Virus record (IMG/VR): IMGVR_UViG_3300009161_000045
Coordinates: 1 to 64,000 of that record
Length of the DNA stretch: 64,000 nucleotides
Reading direction: 5' to 3' (one strand)
From: a virus
Below are positions 1-6,040 of this stretch, piece by piece. The notes under the pieces are model-generated. The model saw nothing but the letters and a program-made list of their open reading frames with translations, was not told the origin of the DNA and did no database searches. Position 1 is the stretch's first letter; every line of letters begins with the position of its first letter. A program made the translations under genes and the position numbers.

Positions 1-111
1 ATAGCCAAACAGGCAGGCTTTATGCCCTCTGCTTGGTTAGCGATTAATAGTCTGTCATATGATCGCACACCAGAGGGGAATACCCCGGGGTCCCAGGAGA
101 CCAGAGTGTAA
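1..111 (+). CDS. 3' end of a protein gene cut by the window edge
   Basis: An open frame enters at base 1 and ends at TAA 109-111, giving the last 36 residues (ending ...GSQETRV). A strong intrinsic terminator follows 24 bases later, which supports a real gene end. The fragment is too short to assign a function. Confidence 0.55.
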   Translation: MAKQAGFMPSAWLAINSLSYDRTPEGNTPGSQETRV

Positions 112-135
112 TAAAATACACGCTAACTCCAAAGG

Positions 136-165
136 ACCCCAGGACTAAACACCCTGGGGTTTTTG
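136..165 (+). terminator. Intrinsic terminator
   Basis: Perfect 8-bp stem ACCCCAGG (136-143) with CCTGGGGT (153-160), 9-nt loop, then a T-rich run. It closes the upstream unit before the tRNA array. Confidence 0.85.
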
Positions 166-276
166 CTTTTCGAGTGTGAAGATACAGGTAACGAGGACCT
201 GACAGCGCACTATAAACATGCTGTAAACGGGCGGTGACGAGGATGGCTTATCTTCTTGTAGATAAAAAAATTCGTC
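166..276. other. Gene-free stretch with small hairpins
   Basis: No credible gene. CAGGT/ACCTG with a 7-nt loop lies near 186-202, and TTATCT/AGATAA followed by an A-run near 248-270. It may be the leader of the array; no consensus promoter is visible. Confidence 0.4.
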
Positions 277-369
277 ATATTAAAGCATATACTTGCCTGA
301 CTGTAAACGTCGTGGTAAACTACTAGAGAAAGGGGTTCGAATCCCCGGGACTGGTATGTGCTTTAATAT
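277..369 (+). ncRNA. Family B hairpin element B0 (tRNA-like insert)
   Basis: A 16-bp uninterrupted terminal stem (277-292 with 354-369) encloses 61 nt. Inside is a T-arm-like hairpin, GGGG-TTCGAAT-CCCC (332-346), and a short hairpin with a 7-nt loop (299-311). The terminal arms match the other B elements (right-arm consensus close to RTGTGYTTYWATATGG). It is one of six copies in the tRNA array. It is not a tRNA: no acceptor/CCA geometry. Function unknown. Confidence 0.7.
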
Positions 370-431
370 ACACACTCGTTCTGAGTACATAGTACAAAGA
401 GGCAGAAAGATAAACTGCTAGAGTGTGTTTT

Positions 432-517
432 GGAGACGTGGCAGAGAGGTTGATTGCACCAGACTGTAAATCTGGCCCGTAAAAAGCACGATGGTTCGAA
501 TCCATCCGTCTCCACCA
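432..517 (+). tRNA. tRNA-Tyr(GTA)
   Basis: Acceptor GGAGACG/CGTCTCC is perfect. Anticodon loop CTGTAAA, class II variable arm as usual for bacterial Tyr, T loop TTCGAAT, encoded CCA. Confidence 0.93.
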
Positions 518-523
518 TATTTC

Positions 524-599
524 GGGGGATTGGTATACTTGGCTAACACACCTGGTTTGCAACCAGGAGCAAACGGTTCGAATCCGTTATCCTCCACCA
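524..599 (+). tRNA. tRNA-Ala(TGC)
   Basis: Acceptor GGGGGAT/ATCCTCC (one G-U), anticodon loop TTTGCAA, T arm AACGG-TTCGAAT-CCGTT, discriminator A and encoded CCA. Confidence 0.92.
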
Positions 600-604
600 A
601 GTTT

Positions 605-678
605 GCTCTGTTAGTATAATGGTATTACACCTGTTTTGTAATCAGGTTACGGCAGTTCGATTCTGTCACGGAGCACCA
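605..678 (+). tRNA. tRNA-Thr(TGT)
   Basis: Acceptor GCTCTGT/ACGGAGC, anticodon loop TTTGTAA with one mismatch closing the anticodon stem, T loop TTCGATT, encoded CCA. A second TGT isoacceptor lies at 11399. Confidence 0.88.
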
Positions 679-684
679 AGTTAC

Positions 685-759
685 GGCCTCATCATATAGT
701 GGTTATTATACCGGCCTGTCTAGTCGGATATCGGAGTTCGATTCTCCGTGGGGTCGCCA
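685..759 (+). tRNA. tRNA-Asp(GTC)
   Basis: Acceptor GGCCTCA/TGGGGTC, anticodon loop CTGTCTA, T arm CGGAG-TTCGATT-CTCCG. Discriminator G is the expected base for Asp. Encoded CCA. Confidence 0.9.
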
Positions 760-764
760 GTTTT

Positions 765-830
765 AGGATAGCAACAGCAAACTCAAAAATTTCAATGTTT
801 ATGAAACCAAAATGCTATCCTGTTTTATTA
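765..830 (+). ncRNA. Family A element A1
   Basis: Closing stem AGGATAGCA (765-773) with TGCTATCCT (813-821), conserved ACAGCAAAC after the left arm, an inner hairpin TTTCA/TGAAA with a 7-nt loop, and a U-rich tail GTTTTATTA. It shares layout and sequence with copies at 1933, 5887, 13300 and 13483. Conserved AACAG (773-777) can pair with CTGTT (820-824) across the closing stem, so a pseudoknot or alternative fold is possible. It could also act as a terminator with a large loop. Confidence 0.7.
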
Positions 831-831
831 T

Positions 832-906
832 ACTCCGGTCGTCTAGTGGCTAGGACGCCAGCCTTTCAAGTTGGAGAAGCGGGATCGAAACCCGTTCGGA
901 GTACCA
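832..906 (+). tRNA. tRNA-Glu(TTC)
   Basis: Acceptor ACTCCGG/TCGGAGT, anticodon loop CTTTCAA, T loop ATCGAAA (unusual first base), encoded CCA. Confidence 0.88.
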
Positions 907-914
907 AGTTTTAT

Positions 915-992
915 CTGTGTGTGAGAAAGTCTGGTTAATCTACTCGCCTTGGAAGTGAGAAATCGTAGGTTCAAATCCTACCACACAGACCA
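915..992 (+). tRNA. tRNA-Pro(TGG)
   Basis: Acceptor CTGTGTG/CACACAG is perfect, anticodon loop CTTGGAA, T arm GTAGG-TTCAAAT-CCTAC, encoded CCA. Confidence 0.88.
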
Positions 993-997
993 TATAT

Positions 998-1072
998 GCC
1001 GTTGTAGTCCTCTGGGAGGGCACTGGATTGTCTATCCAATTAAGGCGGGTTCGATTCCCGTCGACGGCGCCA
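998..1072 (+). tRNA. tRNA-Asp(GTC), second copy
   Basis: Acceptor GCCGTTG/CGACGGC, anticodon loop TTGTCTA with a mismatch at the outer anticodon-stem pair, discriminator G as in Asp, encoded CCA. Clearly diverged from the copy at 685. Confidence 0.82.
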
Positions 1073-1079
1073 AGTTTAT

Positions 1080-1155
1080 GTCCCATTCATCTAGAGGCCT
1101 AGGATAGTACCCTTTCACGGTATTCACAGCGGTTCGAATCCGCTATGGGACGCCA
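1080..1155 (+). tRNA. tRNA-Glu(TTC), second copy
   Basis: Acceptor GTCCCAT/ATGGGAC is perfect, anticodon loop CTTTCAC, T arm AGCGG-TTCGAAT-CCGCT, discriminator G, encoded CCA. Confidence 0.87.
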
Positions 1156-1162
1156 AGTTTAT

Positions 1163-1233
1163 GCGCTGGATTGACATTGCGAGTTGGATTTGAAGCCAAA
1201 CGCAGACAGGTTTGATTCCTGTCAGGTGCACCA
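1163..1233 (+). tRNA. Degenerate tRNA-like gene (Gln TTG?)
   Basis: Acceptor GCGCTGG/CAGGTGC has one mismatch; T arm ACAGG-TTTGATT-CCTGT and encoded CCA are intact. The D arm is shortened and the anticodon arm is TTGG/CCAA with an 8-nt loop (ATTTGAAG), so the anticodon is uncertain. TGCG/CGCA can extend the central stem instead. Confidence 0.5.
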
Positions 1234-1240
1234 AGTTTAT

Positions 1241-1317
1241 GCGTGGTTAGCTCAGTTTGGTAGAGCATCGGGTTGCCAACTCGAAGGTCGCAGGTTCGAA
1301 CCCTGTACCCCGCACCA
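1241..1317 (+). tRNA. tRNA-Gly(GCC)
   Basis: Acceptor GCGTGGT/ACCCCGC with one T-C mismatch, anticodon loop TTGCCAA, T loop TTCGAAC, encoded CCA. Another GCC copy lies at 5654. Confidence 0.88.
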
Positions 1318-1326
1318 AAAATTTAT

Positions 1327-1404
1327 GTCTAGGTGGCGGAGTGGCCCAACGCGACAGTCTGCAAAACTGTAACACCGTCGGTTCAAATCCGACCCTAGAT
1401 TCCA
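1327..1404 (+). tRNA. tRNA-Cys(GCA)
   Basis: Acceptor GTCTAGG/CCTAGAT, anticodon stem ACAGT/ACTGT with loop CTGCAAA, T arm GTCGG-TTCAAAT-CCGAC. Discriminator T is typical of Cys. Encoded CCA. Confidence 0.9.
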
Positions 1405-1408
1405 ATAT

Positions 1409-1485
1409 GCGTGGTTAGTGTTTAACGGCGAGCACGGTTGGCTTCCACCCAGCAAGAAGGAGTTCGAATCTCCTACCCCGCACCA
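1409..1485 (+). tRNA. tRNA-Gly(TCC)
   Basis: Acceptor GCGTGGT/ACCCCGC with the same mismatch as the Gly at 1241, anticodon loop CTTCCAC, T arm AGGAG-TTCGAAT-CTCCT, encoded CCA. Confidence 0.88.
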
Positions 1486-1489
1486 AGTT

Positions 1490-1850
1490 TTGTAAGTGTC
1501 AGCAAGAGAAAGACTCGCTAGGAAGATTCTTCGAAGGTCGACCCAGTGTAAAAGTAGATCCGGTTCGAATCCGGCTTGGCTACGGAGCGTCTATGTCGAG
1601 TATCCCGAGTGACTTACCTCCTCCCGTCCGGACTTGCATGAATCGGGTGAATGGTTGCGATTACAGAGGTGCAACTACTTACAAATTCAATAAGTAAGAA
1701 TCAAGTGGAAAGCAAGAGCCACAAAGTAAATAGTAGACTATCATGCTACCGCGGTAGTCTTTGCAGTGTATACTGCGTCGGTAAAGTGTAACAGCGGAAT
1801 CGAGAAACACTGGGGTAAGAGTCCCAACGTAGCGGTAAGCAGAAATTTAT
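1490..1850 (+). ncRNA. Candidate large structured RNA, 360 nt
   Basis: Gene-free but rich in helices. GTAAGT (1492-1497) can pair with ACTTAC (1612-1617) and encloses a tRNA T-arm hairpin CCGG-TTCGAAT-CCGG. Further on come GTTGC/GCAAC, CTTAC/GTAAG, the self-complementary CTACCGCGGTAG, GCAGT/ACTGC and GGG/CCC hairpins. GC content looks higher than in neighbouring spacers. An embedded tRNA-like part next to tRNA genes recalls GOLLD-type RNAs of phages, but I see no motif that proves this. The conserved cores of tmRNA and RNase P RNA were not found. Confidence 0.55.
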
Positions 1851-1926
1851 TCCGCAGTAGCTCAGTCGGTAGAGTAGTTGACTGTTAATCAATTGGTCCC
1901 TGGTTCGAGCCCAGGCTGTGGAGCCA
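1851..1926 (+). tRNA. tRNA-Asn(GTT)
   Basis: Acceptor TCCGCAG/CTGTGGA, canonical D arm, anticodon loop CTGTTAA, T loop TTCGAGC, discriminator G, encoded CCA. Confidence 0.94.
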
Positions 1927-1932
1927 AGTTTA

Positions 1933-2000
1933 AGGATGCTAACCGCAAATTTATACTCTGAACTTTTAATTCAACCAGTAAAAATGCATCCTGTTTTATT
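1933..2000 (+). ncRNA. Family A element A2
   Basis: Closing stem AGGATGC (1933-1939) with GCATCCT (1986-1992), then GTTTTATTTT. The inner hairpin TGAA/TTCA has a 7-nt loop. The arms differ from A1 (TAGC to TGC) in a compensated way, which argues for a selected helix. It lies between tRNA-Asn and tRNA-Gln. Confidence 0.65.
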
Positions 2001-2004
2001 TTGT

Positions 2005-2080
2005 TGGGGTGTCGCCTAGTGGCCTAAGGCAACGGTCTTTGAAATCGTCATCATGAGTTCGAATCTCATCTCCCCTGCCA
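2005..2080 (+). tRNA. tRNA-Gln(TTG)
   Basis: It starts TGGGG with an unpaired first position and discriminator G, as in bacterial tRNA-Gln. Anticodon loop CTTTGAA, T arm ATGAG-TTCGAAT-CTCAT, encoded CCA. Confidence 0.9.
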
Positions 2081-2099
2081 AACATATTAGGAGAATGCA

Positions 2100-2228
2100 A
2101 TGGCTCACAAGCAACAAGGTATTCTAACAAAGAGTCCCCAATGGTGGAAGCACCTCAAGGACTGGAAACGTGTGTTCTGGAAATCAGAACGCCAAGCACA
2201 GAAACGTAACATTAAACAAGGAGAATGA
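2100..2228 (+). CDS. Small basic protein, 42 aa, unknown
   Basis: The ATG at 2100 follows an AGGAG ribosome site. The product starts MAHKQQGILTK and is rich in Lys, Arg and Trp (WWKHLKDWKRVFW), so nucleic-acid or membrane contact is possible but unproven. A second start with its own GGAG lies at 2230 and opens a frame of only seven residues (MKRSGKR), perhaps a decayed or leader frame. No family recognised. Confidence 0.5.
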   Translation: MAHKQQGILTKSPQWWKHLKDWKRVFWKSERQAQKRNIKQGE

Positions 2229-2252
2229 CATGAAACGTTCAGGTAAACGATA

Positions 2253-2292
2253 GTGTCAATCTTAGATCCCGTATATGGTCTAGGGTTGGCAC
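2253..2292 (+). ncRNA. Long imperfect hairpin
   Basis: GTGTCAATC (2253-2261) pairs with GGTTGGCAC (2284-2292), and the inner TAGATC/GGTCTA extends it to about 15 bp with G-U pairs. No T-run follows, so it is not an obvious terminator. It lies just before the two Lys tRNAs. Confidence 0.5.
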
Positions 2293-2319
2293 ATTAAAGA
2301 CAATTTAATATGCAATCAA

Positions 2320-2393
2320 CCCTCACAAACATTAAGGTGATGTAACCGGCTCTTAACCGGTAAAACACGGATCGTTACCGTGGTGTGGGACCA
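2320..2393 (+). tRNA. tRNA-Lys(CTT), atypical
   Basis: Anticodon stem ACCGG/CCGGT with loop CTCTTAA, T-stem CACGG/CCGTG with atypical loop ATCGTTA, acceptor CCCTCAC/GTGTGGG with one U-U mismatch, discriminator A, encoded CCA. Geometry is acceptable but the D arm is weak. Confidence 0.65.
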
Positions 2394-2399
2394 ATATAT

Positions 2400-2473
2400 G
2401 GGATCGTAACTTAAAAGTAAAGTATCGGACTTTTAATCCGACTAAGAAGGGGCAGTACCTTCCGGTCTCACCA
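2400..2473 (+). tRNA. tRNA-Lys(TTT)
   Basis: Acceptor GGGATCG/CGGTCTC, anticodon stem TCGGA/TCCGA with loop CTTTTAA, T-stem GAAGG/CCTTC with unusual loop GGCAGTA, encoded CCA. Its terminal ACCA is also the start of hairpin B1. Confidence 0.75.
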
Positions 2474-2552
2474 TATAAAAACACATTGTCCTAGGCTGTG
2501 ACCTAGTCCATCAGAAGTCCTTTGAGACAGAAACAATGTGTTTCTATATGGT
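2470..2552 (+). ncRNA. Family B hairpin element B1
   Basis: 20-nt arms (2470-2489 with 2533-2552) pair at 19 of 20 positions. The left arm begins with the ACCA of tRNA-Lys, so tRNA and hairpin share bases. The 43-nt interior holds a CTAGG/CCTAG hairpin. Same arm consensus as the other B copies. Confidence 0.75.
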
Positions 2553-2617
2553 AAAGAAGAAGCCGACATGGAAAGGTAGTGCAAAGGTATACAGTTGGTC
2601 TGGTTCGAAACAGAGTA

Positions 2618-2694
2618 AACTGATTGTATAATGAGCGTAGCACAACCCGCATCGCACGGGTAGTTAGTGGGTTCGATTCCCATCTTTGTTATCA
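2618..2694 (+). tRNA. Degenerate tRNA-like gene
   Basis: T arm GTGGG-TTCGATT-CCCAT and anticodon-type stem ACCCG/CGGGT with loop CATCGCA (A at position 33) are present. The acceptor pairs poorly (AACTGAT/CTTTGTT) and the tail is TCA, not CCA. Probably a decayed tRNA or a tRNA mimic. An extended hairpin with another TTCGAAA loop lies just upstream (2588-2630). Confidence 0.45.
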
Positions 2695-2809
2695 TACATG
2701 AACACATTCAACGGTAAACAGGATACCTGGCAACTGGACGCAGGGGCTATCCCGAAGATGTAGGGCACTACCACCGTAAAGTCAGGAAATGAGTGTGTTC
2801 CTATATGGT
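2691..2809 (+). ncRNA. Family B hairpin element B2
   Basis: 20-nt arms (2691-2710 with 2790-2809) pair at 18 of 20 positions. An inner ACGGT/ACCGT helix closes a large interior. The right arm ends on the first bases of tRNA-His, so processing of the two must be coupled. Confidence 0.7.
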
Positions 2810-2882
2810 GTCTTTAGTGTAGTGGCCTGCACCCTGCTCTGTGAAAGCGGTAGTACCGGATCGATACCGGTAAGGCACCCCA
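2807..2882 (+). tRNA. tRNA-His(GTG)
   Basis: Acceptor GTGTCTT/AAGGCAC with an extra 5' G and discriminator C, the His identity pair. Anticodon loop CTGTGAA, T arm ACCGG-ATCGATA-CCGGT, encoded CCA. Confidence 0.88.
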
Positions 2883-2891
2883 ATATTTATT

Positions 2892-2924
2892 GTAGAGCAT
2901 AAATACATTTATAAGGTGCTCTGC
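2892..2924 (+). promoter_or_regulatory. Late promoter inside an RBS-masking hairpin
   Basis: CATAAATA (2898-2905) matches the T4 late motif. Bases 2892-2899 can pair with 2917-2924 (8 bp with one G-U), covering the ribosome site of the HNH gene. A transcript starting from the late promoter (about 2912) lacks the left arm. Confidence 0.65.
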
Positions 2925-2925
2925 A

Positions 2926-3309
2926 ATGTTAAACTCAATATGTAAAAATTGTTCAAAAGAATTTATTAAAGGTCGAAATACAACAGGGACATACTGTTCA
3001 CTACCTTGCACTTTTGAATCTCAAAAAAAAGAAAGAAGAGAAAATTTCTTAGAAGGAAAAATGGTTAACCGTGGATTAATGAAACAACATATGGTTGATA
3101 TTCACAGTTGGCAATGTATGTGTTGTAAAAACACTGAATGGTTAGGAGTGCCAATTCCGTTGGAGTTGGATCACATTGATGGTAATGCAGGAGACAATCG
3201 ACCTGAAAATTTGCGATTGCTATGTCCAAACTGCCATGCACAGACTCCAACACATAAAGCAAAGAATAAAGGCAATGGCCGCGGGAGTCGCGGATTGCCC
3301 TGGTATTAA
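2926..3309 (+). CDS. HNH homing endonuclease, 127 aa
   Basis: Free-standing HNH nuclease. An N-terminal zinc-binding segment (CKNCSKEF with a later C-x3-C) is followed by a CMCC pair and the core LELDHIDGNAGDNRPENLRLLCPNC, in which DH, N and H of the beta-beta-alpha-metal fold are all visible. It sits between tRNA-His and tRNA-Ile. Such genes usually cut the homologous locus in phages that lack the insert. Expression is probably late, from the hairpin-embedded promoter just upstream. Confidence 0.9.
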   Translation: MLNSICKNCSKEFIKGRNTTGTYCSLPCTFESQKKERRENFLEGKMVNRGLMKQHMVDIHSWQCMCCKNTEWLGVPIPLELDHIDGNAGDNRPENLRLLCPNCHAQTPTHKAKNKGNGRGSRGLPWY

Positions 3310-3311
3310 TT

Positions 3312-3385
3312 CCTCTTGTAGTTAAATGGTATAACGGCCTCTTGATAAGTGGTTATTACAAGTTCGATTCTTGTCGAGAGGACCA
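3312..3385 (+). tRNA. tRNA-Ile(GAT)
   Basis: Acceptor CCTCTTG/CGAGAGG, anticodon loop TTGATAA with one stem mismatch, T arm ACAAG-TTCGATT-CTTGT, encoded CCA. Confidence 0.85.
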
Positions 3386-3392
3386 AGTTTAC

Positions 3393-3467
3393 GCCTGGTT
3401 AGTTCAGCGGAAGAACGTCTGCCCGATTAGCGGAATGTTGTAGGTTCGACTCCTACACCGGGTACCA
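3393..3467 (+). tRNA. tRNA-Ile(GAT)-like, second copy with C33
   Basis: Acceptor GCCTGGT/ACCGGGT, T arm GTAGG-TTCGACT-CCTAC, encoded CCA. The anticodon loop reads CCGATTA: C replaces the near-universal U33. Confidence 0.72.
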
Positions 3468-3474
3468 AATCAAT

Positions 3475-3549
3475 GCGCCCGTAGTATAATGGATAATACA
3501 CTAGGCTACGAACTTAGGAATGGTGGTTCGATTCCATCCGGGCGCACCA
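3475..3549 (+). tRNA. tRNA-Arg(ACG)
   Basis: Acceptor GCGCCCG/CGGGCGC is perfect, anticodon loop CTACGAA (A34 would be read as inosine), T loop TTCGATT, encoded CCA. Confidence 0.92.
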
Positions 3550-3557
3550 ATAGTTAA

Positions 3558-3647
3558 GGAAGCGTGGCAGAGCCCGGCTTATTGCAGCAGTCTTGAAAAC
3601 TGCCGACCCGAAAGGGTCCGTGAGTTCGAATCTCACCGCTTCCGCCA
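3558..3647 (+). tRNA. tRNA-Ser(TGA)
   Basis: Acceptor GGAAGCG/CGCTTCC, anticodon stem GCAGT/ACTGC with loop CTTGAAA, long variable arm ACCC/GGGT, discriminator G, encoded CCA. Confidence 0.94.
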
Positions 3648-3651
3648 ATAC

Positions 3652-3685
3652 AATAAATAAGTCTATGCGAATACATGAACTTATT
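3652..3685 (+). promoter_or_regulatory. Late promoter with overlapping hairpin
   Basis: AATAAATA (3652-3659) ends 6 nt before the ATG at 3665, so the late mRNA would be leaderless. AATAAGT (3656-3662) can pair with ACTTATT (3679-3685) and place the ATG in the loop of read-through RNA. Confidence 0.55.
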
Positions 3686-4408
3686 GTAGAAACTACTGAG
3701 GAAGATCGTGCTATCATTAGCCTTGCTGATGTTATCTATAAGGATCTACAGCAATATGCTGATACAGAATTAGACTACGATGAAACAGGTGTGATGCACA
3801 TTGGACGCATCGGTGATCTGTTTGATACTCCGATTCCCGGACTTGATCGCGTGAGATTAGAAATATCTTCAGATGAGTCCATAGTGGATCTGGCACGTAG
3901 ACTTCACGGTAAGGCTACACCGTCAGATAGTCATTTTGGACAATGGGATCCTATGGAGAAGGCGATATCTTTAAATGCTGATTACTTGAGCTCTAATCGT
4001 ATGCGTAGTGTCATAGCACATGAATTAAGACATGCCATGGACGATATGAAATCGTTGAATAGGGCTAACCAAAGTACACGATATCGTACAGCAAGGAAGC
4101 CCGAGCATCAAGCAGATAAAGATGGTGCTTATCAAGCACAACCTGCAGAAATCAATGCTAGGTTTATCGAAGCGTTGAATGTGTTAGTGCCCGTCATACC
4201 AAAGTTGGCAAATTTAGAACCTGCTGCATTTAGAACAAAGATGACAGCATATATAAACAAAGCATTTGAACTTAAAGACATCGCAGATTATTATCCAGAA
4301 AAGACAGCAAGTCCACACTATAAGAGATTGCTGCAACGAGCATGGGCTTTTATTGAAAAAGAGCTGGCTCACATACGATCACAAACAGTTGACACAGCGG
4401 CGGAATAA
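3665..4408 (+). CDS. Putative zinc metallopeptidase with capsid-targeting-like N terminus, 247 aa
   Basis: Start chosen at 3665 because the frame upstream lies inside tRNA-Ser and a late promoter ends 6 nt before this ATG. Residues 1-9, MRIHELIVE, match the pattern of the T4 internal-protein targeting peptide, with a possible I-x-E prohead protease site. A zinc-binding HExxH (HELRHAMDD) lies near residue 120. The C-terminal half is helical and charged. It may be a virion-packaged protease, but the family is not recognised. A sigma70-type promoter lies inside its last codons. Confidence 0.65.
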   Translation: MRIHELIVETTEEDRAIISLADVIYKDLQQYADTELDYDETGVMHIGRIGDLFDTPIPGLDRVRLEISSDESIVDLARRLHGKATPSDSHFGQWDPMEKAISLNADYLSSNRMRSVIAHELRHAMDDMKSLNRANQSTRYRTARKPEHQADKDGAYQAQPAEINARFIEALNVLVPVIPKLANLEPAAFRTKMTAYINKAFELKDIADYYPEKTASPHYKRLLQRAWAFIEKELAHIRSQTVDTAAE

Positions 4409-4417
4409 GTATATAAT
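4389..4417 (+). promoter_or_regulatory. Sigma70-type promoter inside the peptidase gene
   Basis: TTGACA (4389-4394), 17-bp spacer, TATAAT (4412-4417). The expected +1 falls on the first base of the tRNA-like gene at 4424. Confidence 0.85.
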
Positions 4418-4423
4418 ATACTT

Positions 4424-4532
4424 GCGACCGTGAGTGGAACATGGCAGACCTCCGGACCGGGGATTCTCGGCGAGGGATGGGGCGAAGTCTTAGACACAGC
4501 CTTTGTAGGTTCAAACCCTACCGGTCGTACCA
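4424..4532 (+). tRNA. Oversized tRNA-like gene, anticodon unclear
   Basis: Acceptor GCGACCG/CGGTCGT, T arm GTAGG-TTCAAAC-CCTAC and encoded CCA are sound. The central part is too long (109 nt overall), with GGC/GCC and GTC/GAC helices where a class II variable arm would lie and no clear 7-nt anticodon loop. Transcription appears to start exactly at its 5' end. Confidence 0.5.
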
Positions 4533-4544
4533 GTTAAGAATTAA

Positions 4545-4633
4545 GGAATGGTCCCATAATGGTATTGGAGCAGATTGCTAATCTGTCGGTCGTTTAATAC
4601 GGCTTCCGAGTTCGAGTCTCGGTCATTCCGCCA
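4545..4633 (+). tRNA. tRNA-Ser(GCT)
   Basis: Acceptor GGAATGG/TCATTCC, anticodon loop TTGCTAA, long variable arm, T arm CCGAG-TTCGAGT-CTCGG, discriminator G, encoded CCA. Confidence 0.92.
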
Positions 4634-4654
4634 AGTTGATAAAAGAAGAATTAT

Positions 4655-5452
4655 ATGATTTTAGATTGTGTTACATTTTTTAATGAGTTAGAATTATTAG
4701 AGGGTAGATTAGAATACCTGTATGATACCGTAGACTATTTTATCATAGTTGAAAGTGATACAACTCATAGTGGTCACCCTAAACCTTTAAACTATTTGCC
4801 TAACATACAGAGATATAAAAAATATCTGGACAAGATAATTTATTTTCCGTATCCGGCAGAAATTAAAGATCTAAATATCGATCAAACTCTTGATAAATTT
4901 GATTACGATTCCGCACATTGGAAAATAGAGAAAAGACAAAGAAGTCATATTCTTAATGCGATAAAATTTTTCAAGGATGACGATATAGTATTGATCAGTG
5001 ATGTTGATGAGATTCCTTCTAAATCTGCTATCGAGATAGCATCCGAGCAGTTAGGAAAATCAGCAGCAGCATTTTCATTATCACAGGATTTTTTCTTTTA
5101 TAATTTTGCTCAGAGGCAAAGTTTTCCGTGGAAAGGTACTGTTGTTTCTACAAACAAATTTGTTCAACAACAAGGTCCGCAGTGGCTTCGTGATATGCGT
5201 TGGGATATTCCAACAATATTTCAAGGTGGATATCATTTGAGCTACTGGGGTGATCCAGAACGTATCGCAACTAAGATACAGAACTTTGCACATCAGGAAC
5301 TCAACAAAGAAACCTTTACAGATACCGAACGTATAAAAGAAAGAATTAAATCAGGTAACGATCCGTTTGATCGTCAACCATTGATTCCTGTAGAACCGGA
5401 ATCAATTCCAAAAGACATTTATGACATATTCAACAAATATGGCAGTAGTTAA
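4655..5452 (+). CDS. GT17-like N-acetylglucosaminyltransferase, 265 aa
   Basis: The whole protein resembles glycosyltransferase family 17 (bisecting GlcNAc-transferase type). It opens MILDCVTFFNELELLEGRL, then FIIVESDTTHSG near residue 30 and an acidic ISDVDEIPSK near 110 of DxD type for metal and sugar nucleotide. No signal peptide or membrane segment. It lies alone between two tRNA-Ser genes and could decorate phage or host glycans. Acceptor and donor are unknown. No clear promoter is visible, only an A-rich AAGAAGAA upstream. Confidence 0.8.
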   Translation: MILDCVTFFNELELLEGRLEYLYDTVDYFIIVESDTTHSGHPKPLNYLPNIQRYKKYLDKIIYFPYPAEIKDLNIDQTLDKFDYDSAHWKIEKRQRSHILNAIKFFKDDDIVLISDVDEIPSKSAIEIASEQLGKSAAAFSLSQDFFFYNFAQRQSFPWKGTVVSTNKFVQQQGPQWLRDMRWDIPTIFQGGYHLSYWGDPERIATKIQNFAHQELNKETFTDTERIKERIKSGNDPFDRQPLIPVEPESIPKDIYDIFNKYGSS

Positions 5453-5458
5453 TTTGTA

Positions 5459-5545
5459 TCTCTGGTGTAATGGTATTGGAGCGGATTGCTAATCCGTCGA
5501 GTTGCGAAAGCAGCTTTCTGAGTTCGAGTCTCAGTCATTCCGCCA
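5459..5545 (+). tRNA. Degenerate tRNA-Ser(GCT) copy
   Basis: Near-duplicate of the Ser tRNA at 4545 from the D loop onward (anticodon loop TTGCTAA, T arm CTGAG-TTCGAGT-CTCAG, CCA). Its 5' acceptor strand (TCTCTGG) no longer pairs with TCATTCC, so it is probably a pseudogene. Confidence 0.7.
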
Positions 5546-5552
5546 AATAAAT

Positions 5553-5629
5553 GAGTCAGTAGTTCCAATTGGCAGAACGTTGGTCTCCAAAACCAAATGT
5601 TGTAGGTTCAAATCCTACCTGGCTCGCCA
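5553..5629 (+). tRNA. tRNA-Trp(CCA)
   Basis: Acceptor GAGTCAG/CTGGCTC, anticodon stem TTGGT/ACCAA with loop CTCCAAA, T arm GTAGG-TTCAAAT-CCTAC, discriminator G, encoded CCA. Confidence 0.92.
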
Positions 5630-5653
5630 AACAAAGATAGTAAATAATAGTAT

Positions 5654-5727
5654 GCGGGTATGATGTAAAGGTAACCTGAAACCTTGCCAAGGTTTATTTG
5701 AGAGTTCGATTCTCTCTACCCGCTCCA
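5654..5727 (+). tRNA. tRNA-Gly(GCC), second copy
   Basis: Acceptor GCGGGTA/TACCCGC is perfect, anticodon stem AAACC/GGTTT with loop TTGCCAA, T arm GAGAG-TTCGATT-CTCTC, encoded CCA. Confidence 0.92.
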
Positions 5728-5729
5728 AA

Positions 5730-5841
5730 TAGGCCGGACCTGTATCCATATTCCGGCTCCGCTGACGCGAAAACAGGATGGGCTGCGCTCACGGGGTTTG
5801 ATTGTTTCCCGACACAACAATAACAATCACCAAACATATGG
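5730..5841 (+). ncRNA. Structured spacer RNA
   Basis: No gene. GCCGG/CCGGC and CCTGT/ACAGG helices and a T-arm-like GGGG-TTTGATT segment occur before a terminator, so a short stable RNA ending at 5886 is plausible. Confidence 0.4.
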
Positions 5842-5886
5842 CCTCACCCTCTAGCAACATAGTTCTACGGTGAGGTTTTCTTTTTT
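5842..5886 (+). terminator. Intrinsic terminator
   Basis: CCTCACC (5842-5848) pairs with GGTGAGG (5869-5875), followed by TTTTCTTTTTT. The T-run abuts element A3. Confidence 0.85.
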
Positions 5887-5957
5887 AGGATAGCAACAGC
5901 AAACATTTAAAAACTTTTCTTGAACAAAAGCCAAAAATGCTATCCTGTTTTATTATG
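5887..5957 (+). ncRNA. Family A element A3
   Basis: Left arm and following bases (AGGATAGCAACAGCAAAC) are identical to A1. Right arm TGCTATCCT (5938-5946), then GTTTTATTAT. The inner hairpin CTTTT/AAAAG keeps a 7-nt loop although its sequence differs from A1. Confidence 0.75.
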
Positions 5958-6032
5958 CCATAGTAGCTCCAATGGTAGAGCAGCGGACTGAAAATTCGTG
6001 TGTTGCTGGTTCGAATCCAGCCTATGGTACCA
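5957..6032 (+). tRNA. tRNA-Phe(GAA)
   Basis: Acceptor GCCATAG/CTATGGT, anticodon loop CTGAAAA, T arm GCTGG-TTCGAAT-CCAGC, encoded CCA. Confidence 0.9.
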
Positions 6033-6040
6033 ATTTATAA

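Noticed and set aside
1490-1850. tmRNA or RNase P RNA
   Set aside because: No tag-peptide frame with the usual resume codon and no conserved P4-type bases were seen; the single T arm has no matching alanine-type acceptor.
2230-2253. Seven-codon frame MKRSGKR behind GGAG
   Set aside because: Too short to claim as a gene; noted with the upstream small gene.
765-5957. A elements as armless tRNAs (7-nt inner loops)
   Set aside because: No CCA follows the stem although almost all tRNAs here encode it, the stem is 7-9 bp, and a U-rich tail follows.
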